Shown: one piece after another, positions 1-6,989 of the stretch
How the letters are laid out: each line of letters begins with the position of its first letter
How positions within the stretch are numbered: position 1 is the stretch's first letter
Assembly (NCBI GenBank): GCA_041557595.1
Contig: JBFFGE010000046.1
Coordinates: 1 to 26,556, forward strand
Length of the DNA: 26,556 nt
Source: JAOTYV01 sp041557595
GTDB taxonomy: Bacteria; Pseudomonadota; Alphaproteobacteria; UBA8366
Direction of reading: 5' to 3'
Made by a program: the position numbers and the translations under genes
Notes under the pieces: generated by a model
Told to the model about the DNA's origin: nothing
Seen by the model: only the letters and a program-made list of their open reading frames with translations
The model's database searches: none

Positions 1-788
1 AGCGGACATTCCATCACGGCCATCTGGCCGTGGTCATGGCCGAAATCGGTATGCGGGAGCGCGGCGCCGCAAAACTGGAAGAGGCGCTCGCAGTGTGCCG
101 CAGTGCGCTGGAGAACCCCGAGGGTGCGGAAGTACCCGTATGGCGCGCCACGCTGCTGGTAAACTTCGCCTATGTCGCCACCTTCCTGGGCTCGCGGATG
201 GCGGACACCGCATTGCTGGAAGAGGCCGTCTTCGCCTGCAACAAGGCCCTCGAAATCTTTACCCAGCAAAGCGATGTCATCACGGACCGGGAAATGGTGC
301 GATACAAGGCCGCGGCCAATGGCGGGCTTGGCGGGGCGCTGGCGCTGCTGGGCGAACGCGAAGCGAACACCGAAACCCTCAATCACGGCATCGCCGCGCT
401 CCGCCTGGGACTGGCGGCGGCCGACGACGATGACAATGCGTTCGTCCGGGCAGAAATCCAGCACAAGCTGGCATCGGCATTGCGAGTGCTGGGCGAGCAG
501 ACGGACGAACCGGTGCACCTGGAAGAATCGATCACGACAAGCCGCGCAGCGCTGGAAATCCGGACGCGCGAGCACTTTCCAATATACTGGGCGCTCACCA
601 CGAACGATCTCGGCCGCACCCTCAGAGTACTGGGAGAACGAGACGACAACGCCGCGTTGATAGAGGACTCGATCGCCGCGCACCGCGCCGCACTGTCGTT
701 ATTCAATCGGGCCGATGCACCCTATCAGCAGGATCAGGCGCGCGAACTCCTCGCTCTCGCCGAAGCCGCGCTGGAAGAGCGCCGCTAA
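1..788 (+). CDS. TPR-like helical repeat protein, 5'-truncated by window edge
   Basis: The reading frame is open to the left edge, so the true start lies outside the window; the first ATG inside is at 30. The visible ~260 residues are built from degenerate helical repeats of about 47-54 residues. The clearest markers are LGSR, LGER, LGEQ and LGER at residues 53, 107, 154 and 201 counted from the ATG at 30, each followed by a helix of the type LEEAI...RAALE. This is the pattern of tetratricopeptide-type repeats found in long scaffold proteins of alphaproteobacteria, some of which carry a CHAT protease or other domain at one end. No catalytic domain is visible in the part seen. The protein ends in a charged helix and a TAA at 786-788, 31 bp from the convergent next gene. 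Function is unknown; a protein-protein interaction role is inferred from the fold only. Confidence 0.75.
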   Translation, partial: RTFHHGHLAVVMAEIGMRERGAAKLEEALAVCRSALENPEGAEVPVWRATLLVNFAYVATFLGSRMADTALLEEAVFACNKALEIFTQQSDVITDREMVRYKAAANGGLGGALALLGEREANTETLNHGIAALRLGLAAADDDDNAFVRAEIQHKLASALRVLGEQTDEPVHLEESITTSRAALEIRTREHFPIYWALTTNDLGRTLRVLGERDDNAALIEDSIAAHRAALSLFNRADAPYQQDQARELLALAEAALEERR

Positions 789-819
789 TCCGTGAACCAG
801 CCGATCCGCGACCGCTTCG

Positions 820-2577
820 TCACACCGGCCGATCGCCCTTCTCCACCTTGAGGACGCGGCTGTCGACGGCCGGCAGCATCTTCGCCGGGTCGCGGGTCAC
901 CACGACGTCGACCACGGTCGGCCGGTTGGTCTCCGCCATGCCGGTGCGGATCGCATCGCCTAGCGCGTCCGGATCCTCGACGCGGATGCCCTGGCAGCCG
1001 AAGGCGTTGGCAATATTCGCATAGTTCATCTCGACGAGTTCGCTCGACTGGTACTTGCCGTCATACATCGAATGCTGCAGCGCCTTGACGTAGCCGGATG
1101 CGGCGTTGTTCACCACCATGATGGTGCAGCCCACTTCGAGCCGCAGCGCGGTCTCCAATTCGCCGATCGCCATGTTGAAGCCGCCGTCGCCGGTAATGCC
1201 GACGACCGGGCGGTCGGGCACGCCGAGCTGCGCACCGATGGCGCCGGGCAGCCCGTAGCCGATCGAGGCCAGCCCGCGATCGGCGATATAGGTGCGCCCC
1301 GCCAGCTTGGTGTCGTAGAGGAACCCGGTCCAGTGCCCGGCGAACCCACCATCCGCGACCAGCACGGATTCCGGCGGCATCACGGTGTTCAACTCGGTCA
1401 GCATCCGCGCCATGTTGATCGGGCGCTCGCTGGAGTGCAGCCGGTCGGCCGCCTCCGCCTTCCATTTGTCCATGCGCGCCGGCACCTCGGCGGCATAGTC
1501 CTGGCGCGCCGCGCGCTGCGTGTCCGCACCGTCAGACAATTCCGTCAGCAGGTCCCGCAGGCCCTCACGGGCATCGCCCCAGAGCGGCACTTCGGTGCGG
1601 GTCGTGCGGCCGATCTCGTCTTCGAGAATATCGAGATGGATTAGCGGCACCTCCGGCGGCAACAGGGCGTACCGCCTGGTCGGAATCTCGCCGAGCTTGC
1701 CGCCGACTACTAGTAGACAATCGGAGGTGTCGATCAGGTCGTTGGCGATGCGCGAATAGCGGCCGTACAGCCCGGCCGAGAGCGGGTGCGTGCACGCGAT
1801 ACCGCCCTTGCCGCTCATCGTGTGGGCGACCGGGATGTTCAGCGCTTCGGCCAGATCCTGCAGCGCCCCATGCGCCTGCGACAGATGCACCCCGCCGCCG
1901 GCCAGGATCAGCGGCCGCTTCGCCTTGCCGAGCAGTGCCGCGGCACGCGCGATATCGTCCGCCGCCGGCCGGCTGCGCTGGCCCGGAATGGCGCGATGGG
2001 CCGGATCGACCCAGAAATCGTCGGCGGTGAAGTCGTATTCGCCGTGGCAAATGTCCTCCGGCACGTCCAGCACCACCGGGCCGGGCCGGCCGCTGGTCGC
2101 CACGGCAAACGCGCGGCGCACCTGTTCGGGAATGCGCAAGCCGTCCTCGATGCGGATCAGTTCCTTGGCCGCAGGCGTCAGGATATCCACCTGCCGGCAT
2201 TCCTGCGTCATGTTCTTCCAGGCGTGGCTGCGATTGGTGTCGCCGGCCAGCACGATCATCGGGATGCCGGCGTTCAGTGCCTCGACCATCCCGGTCACGA
2301 GATTGGTCGCGCCGGGGCCGAGCGTGCCGTCGCAGACGCCGGGCCGTCCCGTGACCCGCGCATAGGCGTCGGCGGCGAAGACGCCGCAGCGCTCGTCGTT
2401 GATCAGCCGATGGTTGAGCCCGAGCGCCCGCACCGCCTCGTAAAACGGCAGAAGCTGAAATCCGCCCATGCCGAACATCAGGCCGACGCCATGGGCCTTC
2501 AGCATTTCGGCCAGCGCCTCGCCGCCGTTCAAGCGCCGTGCGTAATTGTCCGCCGCCGATTTCTTAGCGCTGCTCAT
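820..2577 (-). CDS. Thiamine-diphosphate-dependent enzyme, acetolactate synthase large subunit-like
   Basis: About 585 residues with the three-domain layout of the acetolactate synthase/pyruvate oxidase superfamily. The N-terminal PYR domain has the catalytic glutamate Glu62 in NDERCGVFAADAYAR. The central domain contains RPLILAGGG. The C-terminal PP domain has the diphosphate/Mg motif beginning GDGGF at residues 463-467 and ending VVNN about 25 residues later. The superfamily decarboxylates 2-oxo acids and ligates or oxidises the product; the substrate cannot be read from sequence here. No small regulatory subunit (ilvN-like) lies next to it, so it is probably not the main biosynthetic AHAS. 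I chose the ATG at 2577 because AGGA sits nine bases upstream; an in-frame ATG at 2598 would add seven residues and has a poorer site. It is transcribed alone, convergent with the TPR gene. Confidence 0.85.
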   Translation of the reverse strand: MSSAKKSAADNYARRLNGGEALAEMLKAHGVGLMFGMGGFQLLPFYEAVRALGLNHRLINDERCGVFAADAYARVTGRPGVCDGTLGPGATNLVTGMVEALNAGIPMIVLAGDTNRSHAWKNMTQECRQVDILTPAAKELIRIEDGLRIPEQVRRAFAVATSGRPGPVVLDVPEDICHGEYDFTADDFWVDPAHRAIPGQRSRPAADDIARAAALLGKAKRPLILAGGGVHLSQAHGALQDLAEALNIPVAHTMSGKGGIACTHPLSAGLYGRYSRIANDLIDTSDCLLVVGGKLGEIPTRRYALLPPEVPLIHLDILEDEIGRTTRTEVPLWGDAREGLRDLLTELSDGADTQRAARQDYAAEVPARMDKWKAEAADRLHSSERPINMARMLTELNTVMPPESVLVADGGFAGHWTGFLYDTKLAGRTYIADRGLASIGYGLPGAIGAQLGVPDRPVVGITGDGGFNMAIGELETALRLEVGCTIMVVNNAASGYVKALQHSMYDGKYQSSELVEMNYANIANAFGCQGIRVEDPDALGDAIRTGMAETNRPTVVDVVVTRDPAKMLPAVDSRVLKVEKGDRPV

Positions 2578-2688
2578 GTCGTCTGATCCTATTCTCATCG
2601 TTCATTCGGCCCGCCCATCATAATCGACAAAGCGGCAGGGCGACAAAGTTCCGCGAAGGGCCGCGAATCCATACGGCCACCGACGTTC

Positions 2689-2732
2689 TTGACAAATCCA
2701 ATTAGTTATAACATTGTTATAACTATAGGAGG
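2689..2732 (+). promoter_or_regulatory. Promoter/operator of the mazEF-like pair
   Basis: TTGACA at 2689-2694 is a perfect -35 hexamer. It is followed by TAGTTATAAC (2703-2712), ATT, then GTTATAACTA (2716-2725): a 10-bp perfect inverted repeat with a 3-bp centre. Each arm contains the self-palindrome GTTATAAC, and the two copies start 11 bp apart, one helical turn. AGGAGG at 2727-2732 lies 5 bp before the antitoxin ATG. The -10 element is not certain; TATAAC at 2707-2712 or 2718-2723 are candidates with non-ideal spacing. The symmetry and position fit autorepression by the antitoxin or toxin-antitoxin complex, as is usual for MazE/MazF systems. Confidence 0.7.
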
Positions 2733-2737
2733 CCACC

Positions 2738-2992
2738 ATGAAGTCGGACCTGCGATCAATCGGAAATGCCAAAGGCGTCATACTCCCGAAGCCTATAATC
2801 CAGCAATGCGGATTCGAGGATCAGGTCGAAATGACCGTCGAAGGCAACAAGCTCGTGCTATCGCCCTGCGCCTCGCCGCGACACGGGTGGGCAAACGCCT
2901 TCGAAGCGGAGACGCAAAACGCCGCGCCGGAGCCTCCGTTGCTGCCCGAGCACCTGAGCGACGACTGGGACGACGCTGAATGGACGTGGTAA
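2738..2992 (+). CDS. MazE/AbrB-family antitoxin
   Basis: An 84-residue protein. The first ~45 residues match the AbrB/MazE swapped-hairpin DNA-binding domain: RSIGNAKGVILPKPI followed by the hydrophobic GFEDQVEMTVEGNKLVLSP strand region. The C-terminal half (about residues 46-84) is acidic and rich in W, P, E and D (DDWDDAEWTW at the end), as expected of the disordered tail that wraps and inhibits a MazF-type toxin. It would bind the palindromic operator directly upstream and neutralise the toxin encoded next. The start is fixed by AGGAGG five bases upstream. Its last 13 bases overlap the toxin start, indicating translational coupling. Family is clear; the specific subfamily (MazE versus PemI/ChpAI) is not. 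Confidence 0.9.
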   Translation: MKSDLRSIGNAKGVILPKPIIQQCGFEDQVEMTVEGNKLVLSPCASPRHGWANAFEAETQNAAPEPPLLPEHLSDDWDDAEWTW

Positions 2993-3309
2993 AGCGGTTC
3001 GAGGTGTATCTTGTCTCGCTCGATCCGACGCTCGGCTCGGAGATCCAGAAAACGCGGCCCTGCGTCGTCGTCTCCCCCGATGAAATGAACGCACATATCC
3101 GGACGGTCATTGTCGCCCCTATGACGACCACACTCCGCAAGTACCCAACAAGGGTGACGCTCACCTTCAAACGGAAAAAGGGCCATATTGCGCTCGATCA
3201 AATTCGCACGATCAACAAGGCGCGGCTAGTCCGGAAGCTCGGGAAAATCGAACGCAAGACAGCGCAAACGGTCGCCGCCACCCTCGTCGAAATGTTCGCA
3301 TTCGGCTGA
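2980..3309 (+). CDS. MazF/PemK-family endoribonuclease toxin
   Basis: A 109-residue protein of the usual MazF/PemK length. Conserved family features are visible: the RFEVYLVSLDPTLGSEIQK start, the KTRPCVVVSP strand, VIVAPMTTT, and GHIALDQIRTINKARL with the conserved DQIR arginine. Family members cleave mRNA, often at short specific sequences, and arrest growth when the antitoxin is lost. The cleavage sequence cannot be predicted. The gene overlaps the antitoxin by 13 bp and has only a weak ribosome binding site of its own, so its synthesis probably depends on antitoxin translation. No truncation or frameshift is seen, so the system looks intact. Confidence 0.92.
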   Translation: MDVVKRFEVYLVSLDPTLGSEIQKTRPCVVVSPDEMNAHIRTVIVAPMTTTLRKYPTRVTLTFKRKKGHIALDQIRTINKARLVRKLGKIERKTAQTVAATLVEMFAFG

Positions 3310-3328
3310 GGACAACCAAAACCGGGCC

Positions 3329-3538
3329 TCATTCCGGGTTCATCAACCGCCACTGTTTGGGGTTGCGCGCCGGCAGTTCGTCCATGATCTCGCGGCGTTT
3401 CGCGTCGGTCAGTTCGTACCACGTGTCGATCTCTTCCTGGCGGCGCAGGCAGCCGGAACACAGCATCTCGCCGTCCAGCTTTCGGACATAGCAAATGCCC
3501 TTGCAGGGCGTTTCGATCTTGTTCCAGGCGGTGGCCAT
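3329..3538 (-). CDS. DUF1289 family small Cys-rich protein
   Basis: A 69-residue protein matching the DUF1289 (YdhL-like) family. The cysteine pattern is C-x3-C near residue 12 (CKGICYV), then CSGC about ten residues later, followed by the family-typical RRQEEIDTWYELTDAKRREIM. The four cysteines suggest a small metal or Fe-S binding site, but function is not known for the family. The start ATG has AAGG about ten bases upstream. The gene is convergent with mazF, with 19 bp between them, and divergent from the acetamidase, with 74 bp between the two start codons that could hold both promoters. Confidence 0.9.
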   Translation of the reverse strand: MATAWNKIETPCKGICYVRKLDGEMLCSGCLRRQEEIDTWYELTDAKRREIMDELPARNPKQWRLMNPE

Positions 3539-3612
3539 GAAAGACTGCCTTTCCGGTGCCGTGTCGCGCTATTCTTAATTCGCGATCCTATCATGCAGCA
3601 AGGAGACCCGCC

Positions 3613-4557
3613 ATGCCCGCCCATCACGAACTCTTTCCCGCCCCGGAGAATGTGCATTGGGCATTCTTCGACGCGGCCCTGGAACCGCTGATCGAGGTGA
3701 GCCCCGGCGACACGGTGACGCTCCACACCGTGTCCGGCGGGCCGGATATCCTGCCGACCGAGGACGGGTTCGAGATCCTGCCGGACCACCTGGAAATCCA
3801 CGAGAAGCTCACCCCCGGCGGGGCCGGCCACATCATGACCGGCCCGGTGGCGGTCAAAGGGGCGCGGCCCGGCGACATGCTGGAAGTGCGGATCAAGGAC
3901 GTAAGCCTGCGCCAGAACTGGGGCTGGAACCGCATCCGGCCGCTCTCCGGCGCGCTGCCCGACGATTTCCACGAAATGCGGCTGCTGCACATTCGGCTCG
4001 ACAAGGAAAAGAAGGTGGCCAACCTGCCGTGGGGCGTCGACCTGCCGCTCGACCCGTTCTTCGGCGTGATGGGCGTTGCCCCGCCGCCCAAATGGGGCCG
4101 CATCACGTCGATCATCCCGCGCCGCCATGGCGGCAATCTCGACATCAAGGCGCTCGGCGCGGGCTGCACGCTCTACCTGCCGGTGTTCAACGACGGCGCG
4201 CTGTTCTCCGCCGGCGACGGGCATGCGGCGCAGGGCGACGGCGAGGTCTGCGTCACCGCCATCGAGACCTGCCTCAGCGGGACGTTCGAGCTGCACCTGC
4301 ACAAGAACACGCCGCTCGCGATGCCGCGCGCCGAGACCGATACCCACTACATCACCATCGGCATCGACCCGGTGCTCGACAACGCGGCCAAGCACGCGCT
4401 GCGCGAGATGATCGCCCTGATCCAGCTGAAATCGAACCTGTCGAAGGAAGACGCCTACACGCTCTGCTCGATCGCCGCCGACCTGCATGTCAGCCAGATC
4501 GTCAACGTCCACAGCGGCATCCACGTGATGCTGCCCAAGGCGGCGTTGCACGGGTGA
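3613..4557 (+). CDS. Acetamidase/formamidase family protein
   Basis: 314 residues from the ATG at 3613, which has AAGGAGA six bases upstream; an earlier in-frame start at 3556 lacks this. The protein matches the FmdA/AmdA family: SPGDTVTLHTVSGGP near the N-terminus, GPVAVKGARPGDMLEVRI, GGNLDIKALGAGCTLYLPV, and the hallmark GDGHAAQGDGE at residues 201-211 with Asp202, His204 and Glu211, likely metal or catalytic residues. Family enzymes hydrolyse formamide, acetamide or related short amides to ammonia and a carboxylate in the cytoplasm. No amide transporter or regulator is adjacent, so substrate remains open. The next gene starts only 7 bp downstream, but its base composition differs sharply. 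Confidence 0.9.
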   Translation: MPAHHELFPAPENVHWAFFDAALEPLIEVSPGDTVTLHTVSGGPDILPTEDGFEILPDHLEIHEKLTPGGAGHIMTGPVAVKGARPGDMLEVRIKDVSLRQNWGWNRIRPLSGALPDDFHEMRLLHIRLDKEKKVANLPWGVDLPLDPFFGVMGVAPPPKWGRITSIIPRRHGGNLDIKALGAGCTLYLPVFNDGALFSAGDGHAAQGDGEVCVTAIETCLSGTFELHLHKNTPLAMPRAETDTHYITIGIDPVLDNAAKHALREMIALIQLKSNLSKEDAYTLCSIAADLHVSQIVNVHSGIHVMLPKAALHG

Positions 4558-4564
4558 TGGGTAA

Positions 4565-4957
4565 ATGCCCGAGTTTAGAGTGAAACGGCCTTCGTTAAGA
4601 AAGACGATTGGGTTGCTCTGGGTCCTGGTAACAGTGCTTGTTTTCTCTCAATTGGTTTATGTGTTGATTGAAATTTCGCGGCCTGACGGATTAGGGGTTT
4701 CCGCCTATCTGGGCTCCATTATCTTTCAAATCGAAGCCGGCGCATTGGCTTTACTGTGTGGCTTGAGCCAGCTTCTCCATTGGCGGTGGGCTCCCGGCAT
4801 TTCCCTCGGCATCGCGTTGTCCACCGCGACATACATGATTTTCTATATTCCGTTGGGCGAAATTCTCGGAGCTTGGCTAATTGTTCCATTCGCAATTTTT
4901 CTATTGTGTGTAGCAACCCTCTATCTCGTTCGGAAAATGTGCGATGGCGAGCAGTGA
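4565..4957 (+). CDS. A+T-rich four-helix membrane protein, unknown function
   Basis: A 130-residue hydrophobic protein that I do not recognise. Four transmembrane segments are visible at about residues 14-36, 48-68, 74-95 and 97-118. The N-terminal tail is basic (RVKRPSLRKT) and the C-terminus short (RKMCDGEQ), consistent with both ends in the cytoplasm. Two 60-base stretches I counted (4621-4680 and 4861-4920) are 40 percent G+C, far below the flanking genes. The start ATG is 7 bp after the acetamidase stop and has only a weak GATGGG upstream. The composition suggests recent acquisition. No function is proposed. Confidence 0.65.
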   Translation: MPEFRVKRPSLRKTIGLLWVLVTVLVFSQLVYVLIEISRPDGLGVSAYLGSIIFQIEAGALALLCGLSQLLHWRWAPGISLGIALSTATYMIFYIPLGEILGAWLIVPFAIFLLCVATLYLVRKMCDGEQ

Positions 4958-5072
4958 TGGCGCTTAACGTACACCTCTGTATTCGTCCGATCCGTCGAGG
5001 CTCCGATCCTTCCACGATCAATCATTCAGGCACGTTCGGACCGGCGCAAATGCATTCCCGTATGACAGGTAA

Positions 5073-5705
5073 TCAACCCGAATAATCCGGCTGCCGTTCC
5101 GGCATGCCGGCCTGGAAGGCGGGCAGCGCACGGCACGCTTCATCGACCCCGGAAATCAGCGGGAACGGCGTCATGTCGGTGCCGTAGCGGCGGCCGTTCA
5201 TGACTTCCGGGATCAGATAGAGATCGGCCATCGTCGGGCTCTCGCCATAGCAGAACCGGCCCGGCTCGGGCCGCCGGCGCAGCAACTCCTCGAGCGCGGT
5301 CAGGCCGGTCGTTACCCAGTGCCGGTACCATTCATGGGTCTGTTCCCCCGAGGCCCCGAACTGATCCATCAGACGGTTGCGGACCCGGGTGATATGCAAC
5401 GGATGCATGTCGCTGCCGACGAACTGCGCGAAGGCGCGGACCCGTCCGCGCGCGACCGGATCGGCCGGCAGCAGCGGCGGATCGGGATAGGTTTCCTCCA
5501 GGTATTCGAGGATCGCGGTGGATTGGGCGAACATCTCGCCGTCCACGTCGAGCGTCGGCATCAGCCCCTGCGGGTTCACTTGCCGATAGGCGTCCCAGCC
5601 GATTTCCCGCACCGAGATGTATTCGAAGGGAATGTTCTTGAGATACAACGCCGTCCGCACCCGCTGCCCCGCCGAATTGAAATCCATGCTGTAAAGCTTG
5701 AGCAT
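5073..5705 (-). CDS. Zeta-class glutathione S-transferase, maleylacetoacetate isomerase-like
   Basis: A 210-residue cytosolic GST. The N-terminal thioredoxin-like domain (about 1-82) has LYSMDFNSAGQRVRTALYLK at the start, then NPQGLMPTLDVDG with the cis-proline and AQSTAILEYLEETYP, the glutathione gamma-glutamyl binding segment. The helical domain (about 88-210) has MADLYLIPEV. The pattern and length match zeta GSTs, which isomerise maleylacetoacetate to fumarylacetoacetate in tyrosine/homogentisate breakdown. The usual SSxSxRVR motif is altered to FNSAGQRVR, so exact substrate is uncertain. GGGAGGG lies just upstream of the ATG at 5705. No hmgA or fahA homologue is adjacent, which weakens a maiA assignment. 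A 115-bp gap separates it from the membrane-protein gene. Confidence 0.8.
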   Translation of the reverse strand: MLKLYSMDFNSAGQRVRTALYLKNIPFEYISVREIGWDAYRQVNPQGLMPTLDVDGEMFAQSTAILEYLEETYPDPPLLPADPVARGRVRAFAQFVGSDMHPLHITRVRNRLMDQFGASGEQTHEWYRHWVTTGLTALEELLRRRPEPGRFCYGESPTMADLYLIPEVMNGRRYGTDMTPFPLISGVDEACRALPAFQAGMPERQPDYSG

Positions 5706-5904
5706 ACCGCCCTCCCGTATTCCGCTGACCGGCCCAACCGCCCCGGTTTTTCGCTAAATTTTATCAATCTTAATAAAATAGAAATCATGCGAACGTTACC
5801 ATCCCAAGCGAGTTCGCCGGCTTCGGAGACGGCCGGCGTCCGGTCGGAAATCCGGCACGCTCCCGGCCGGAAATCGCCGTTTTCAGGGGACGCAGGACGC
5901 GATC

Positions 5905-6867
5905 ATGAGCGGACCAAGAATTGGGTTTGCGCTGGGCGGCGGTATAGCCCGCGGATGGGCGCATATCGGCGTGCTGCGGCGGCTGTCCGAACTCGGCATC
6001 TATCCCGACCTGATCTGCGGCACTTCCATGGGCGCGCTGGTCGGCGGCTTCTACCTCGCACACAAGATGGAAACGCTGGCGGGATTCGCCGGCATGCTGA
6101 CGCGCTTCCGCATGGTCCAGCTGCTCGATTTCACCTTTGCCGACAGCGGCATCATCGGCGGCAAGCGGTTGCTGCGCGAACTCGAACGCGAGCTGGGCAA
6201 CACCCGGATCGAAGAGCTGTCGACACCCTTCGCCGGCGTGGCCGCCGAACTCGCCACCGGTCATGAAGTCTGGATCGACGAGGGCCGCCTGATCGACGCC
6301 ATTCGCGCCTCCATTTCACTGCCGGGCATCTTCAAGCCGGTCAAGCTCGACGGCCGCTGGCTAATCGACGGCGCACTGGTCAATCCGGTACCCGTATCGA
6401 CCTGCCGCGCCATGGGCGCCCGGCTGGTAATCGCGGTCAACCTGACCGGCGACACGCTCGGCGGGCTCGCGACCGAAGACCGGCGCGCGCCGCAGAATTC
6501 CGGCGGCGGCTTTCCCTTCCTGGGGCTGGACCGGCGCCGGACGACGCCGGAGCGGATCGGTCCTGCGATGCGGCAATATTTCGGATACGAGACGGAAGAG
6601 CCCAATCTGTTCGGCACCATGGCGGCCAGCTTCAACATCCTGCTGGACCGGGTGACGCGCAGCCGCCTCGCCGGCGAGCCGCCGGACCTTGTTATCGCCC
6701 CCCGCGTGGGCCATATCGGGCTTCTGGACTTTCATCGGGCGGAGGACGCGATCGAAGAAGGCGCAAAAGCGGTAGACCGAATGGTACCGGAACTGATCGA
6801 CATAATGGGGGCGTTCGGCATACAGTTCAGCGATCAGGACGAGAAGAACTGGGCGCAAGGGGATTAA
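5905..6867 (+). CDS. Patatin-like phospholipase (RssA/NTE-type)
   Basis: 320 residues. The patatin domain is complete: oxyanion-hole glycine motif GGGIARG at residues 11-17, nucleophile elbow GTSMG with Ser41, and the DGA catalytic aspartate Asp155 in WLIDGALVNPVPV. This Ser-Asp dyad hydrolyses phospholipid or acylglycerol esters in family members. No signal peptide or membrane segment is seen, so it is probably cytoplasmic or peripheral. AGGA lies seven bases before the ATG. It precedes a beta-oxidation gene set on the same strand and could supply fatty acids, but the 122-bp gap with a palindrome suggests separate control. The region before it (5706-5904) holds a short A+T-rich stretch around 5750-5790 that may contain its promoter; I could not define hexamers. 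Confidence 0.88.
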   Translation: MSGPRIGFALGGGIARGWAHIGVLRRLSELGIYPDLICGTSMGALVGGFYLAHKMETLAGFAGMLTRFRMVQLLDFTFADSGIIGGKRLLRELERELGNTRIEELSTPFAGVAAELATGHEVWIDEGRLIDAIRASISLPGIFKPVKLDGRWLIDGALVNPVPVSTCRAMGARLVIAVNLTGDTLGGLATEDRRAPQNSGGGFPFLGLDRRRTTPERIGPAMRQYFGYETEEPNLFGTMAASFNILLDRVTRSRLAGEPPDLVIAPRVGHIGLLDFHRAEDAIEEGAKAVDRMVPELIDIMGAFGIQFSDQDEKNWAQGD

Positions 6868-6937
6868 AAATTCGGTAACCTTTTCAACAGATAAAGAGCA
6901 CACGATCAGGGGTCTTGCCCCGCGCGTGGGGCCTATT

Positions 6938-6949
6938 GCCGATATCGGC
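6938..6949. promoter_or_regulatory. 12-bp palindrome upstream of the fad gene set
   Basis: GCCGATATCGGC is a perfect 12-bp palindrome, followed at once by the A+T-rich GATATTTAAAG. It lies 41 bp before the acyl-CoA ligase start, in the only sizeable gap ahead of the beta-oxidation genes. A dimeric repressor such as a TetR- or GntR-type fatty-acid regulator could bind here; this is inference, and no such regulator is in the window. Confidence 0.4.
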
Positions 6950-6989
6950 GATATTTAAAGTTGTAGATTAGGAAGGCGGAGCTACTCAT

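Noticed and set aside
3409..4551. 380-codon minus-strand frame
   Set aside because: Antisense shadow of the acetamidase and DUF1289 genes, both of which have clear family motifs.
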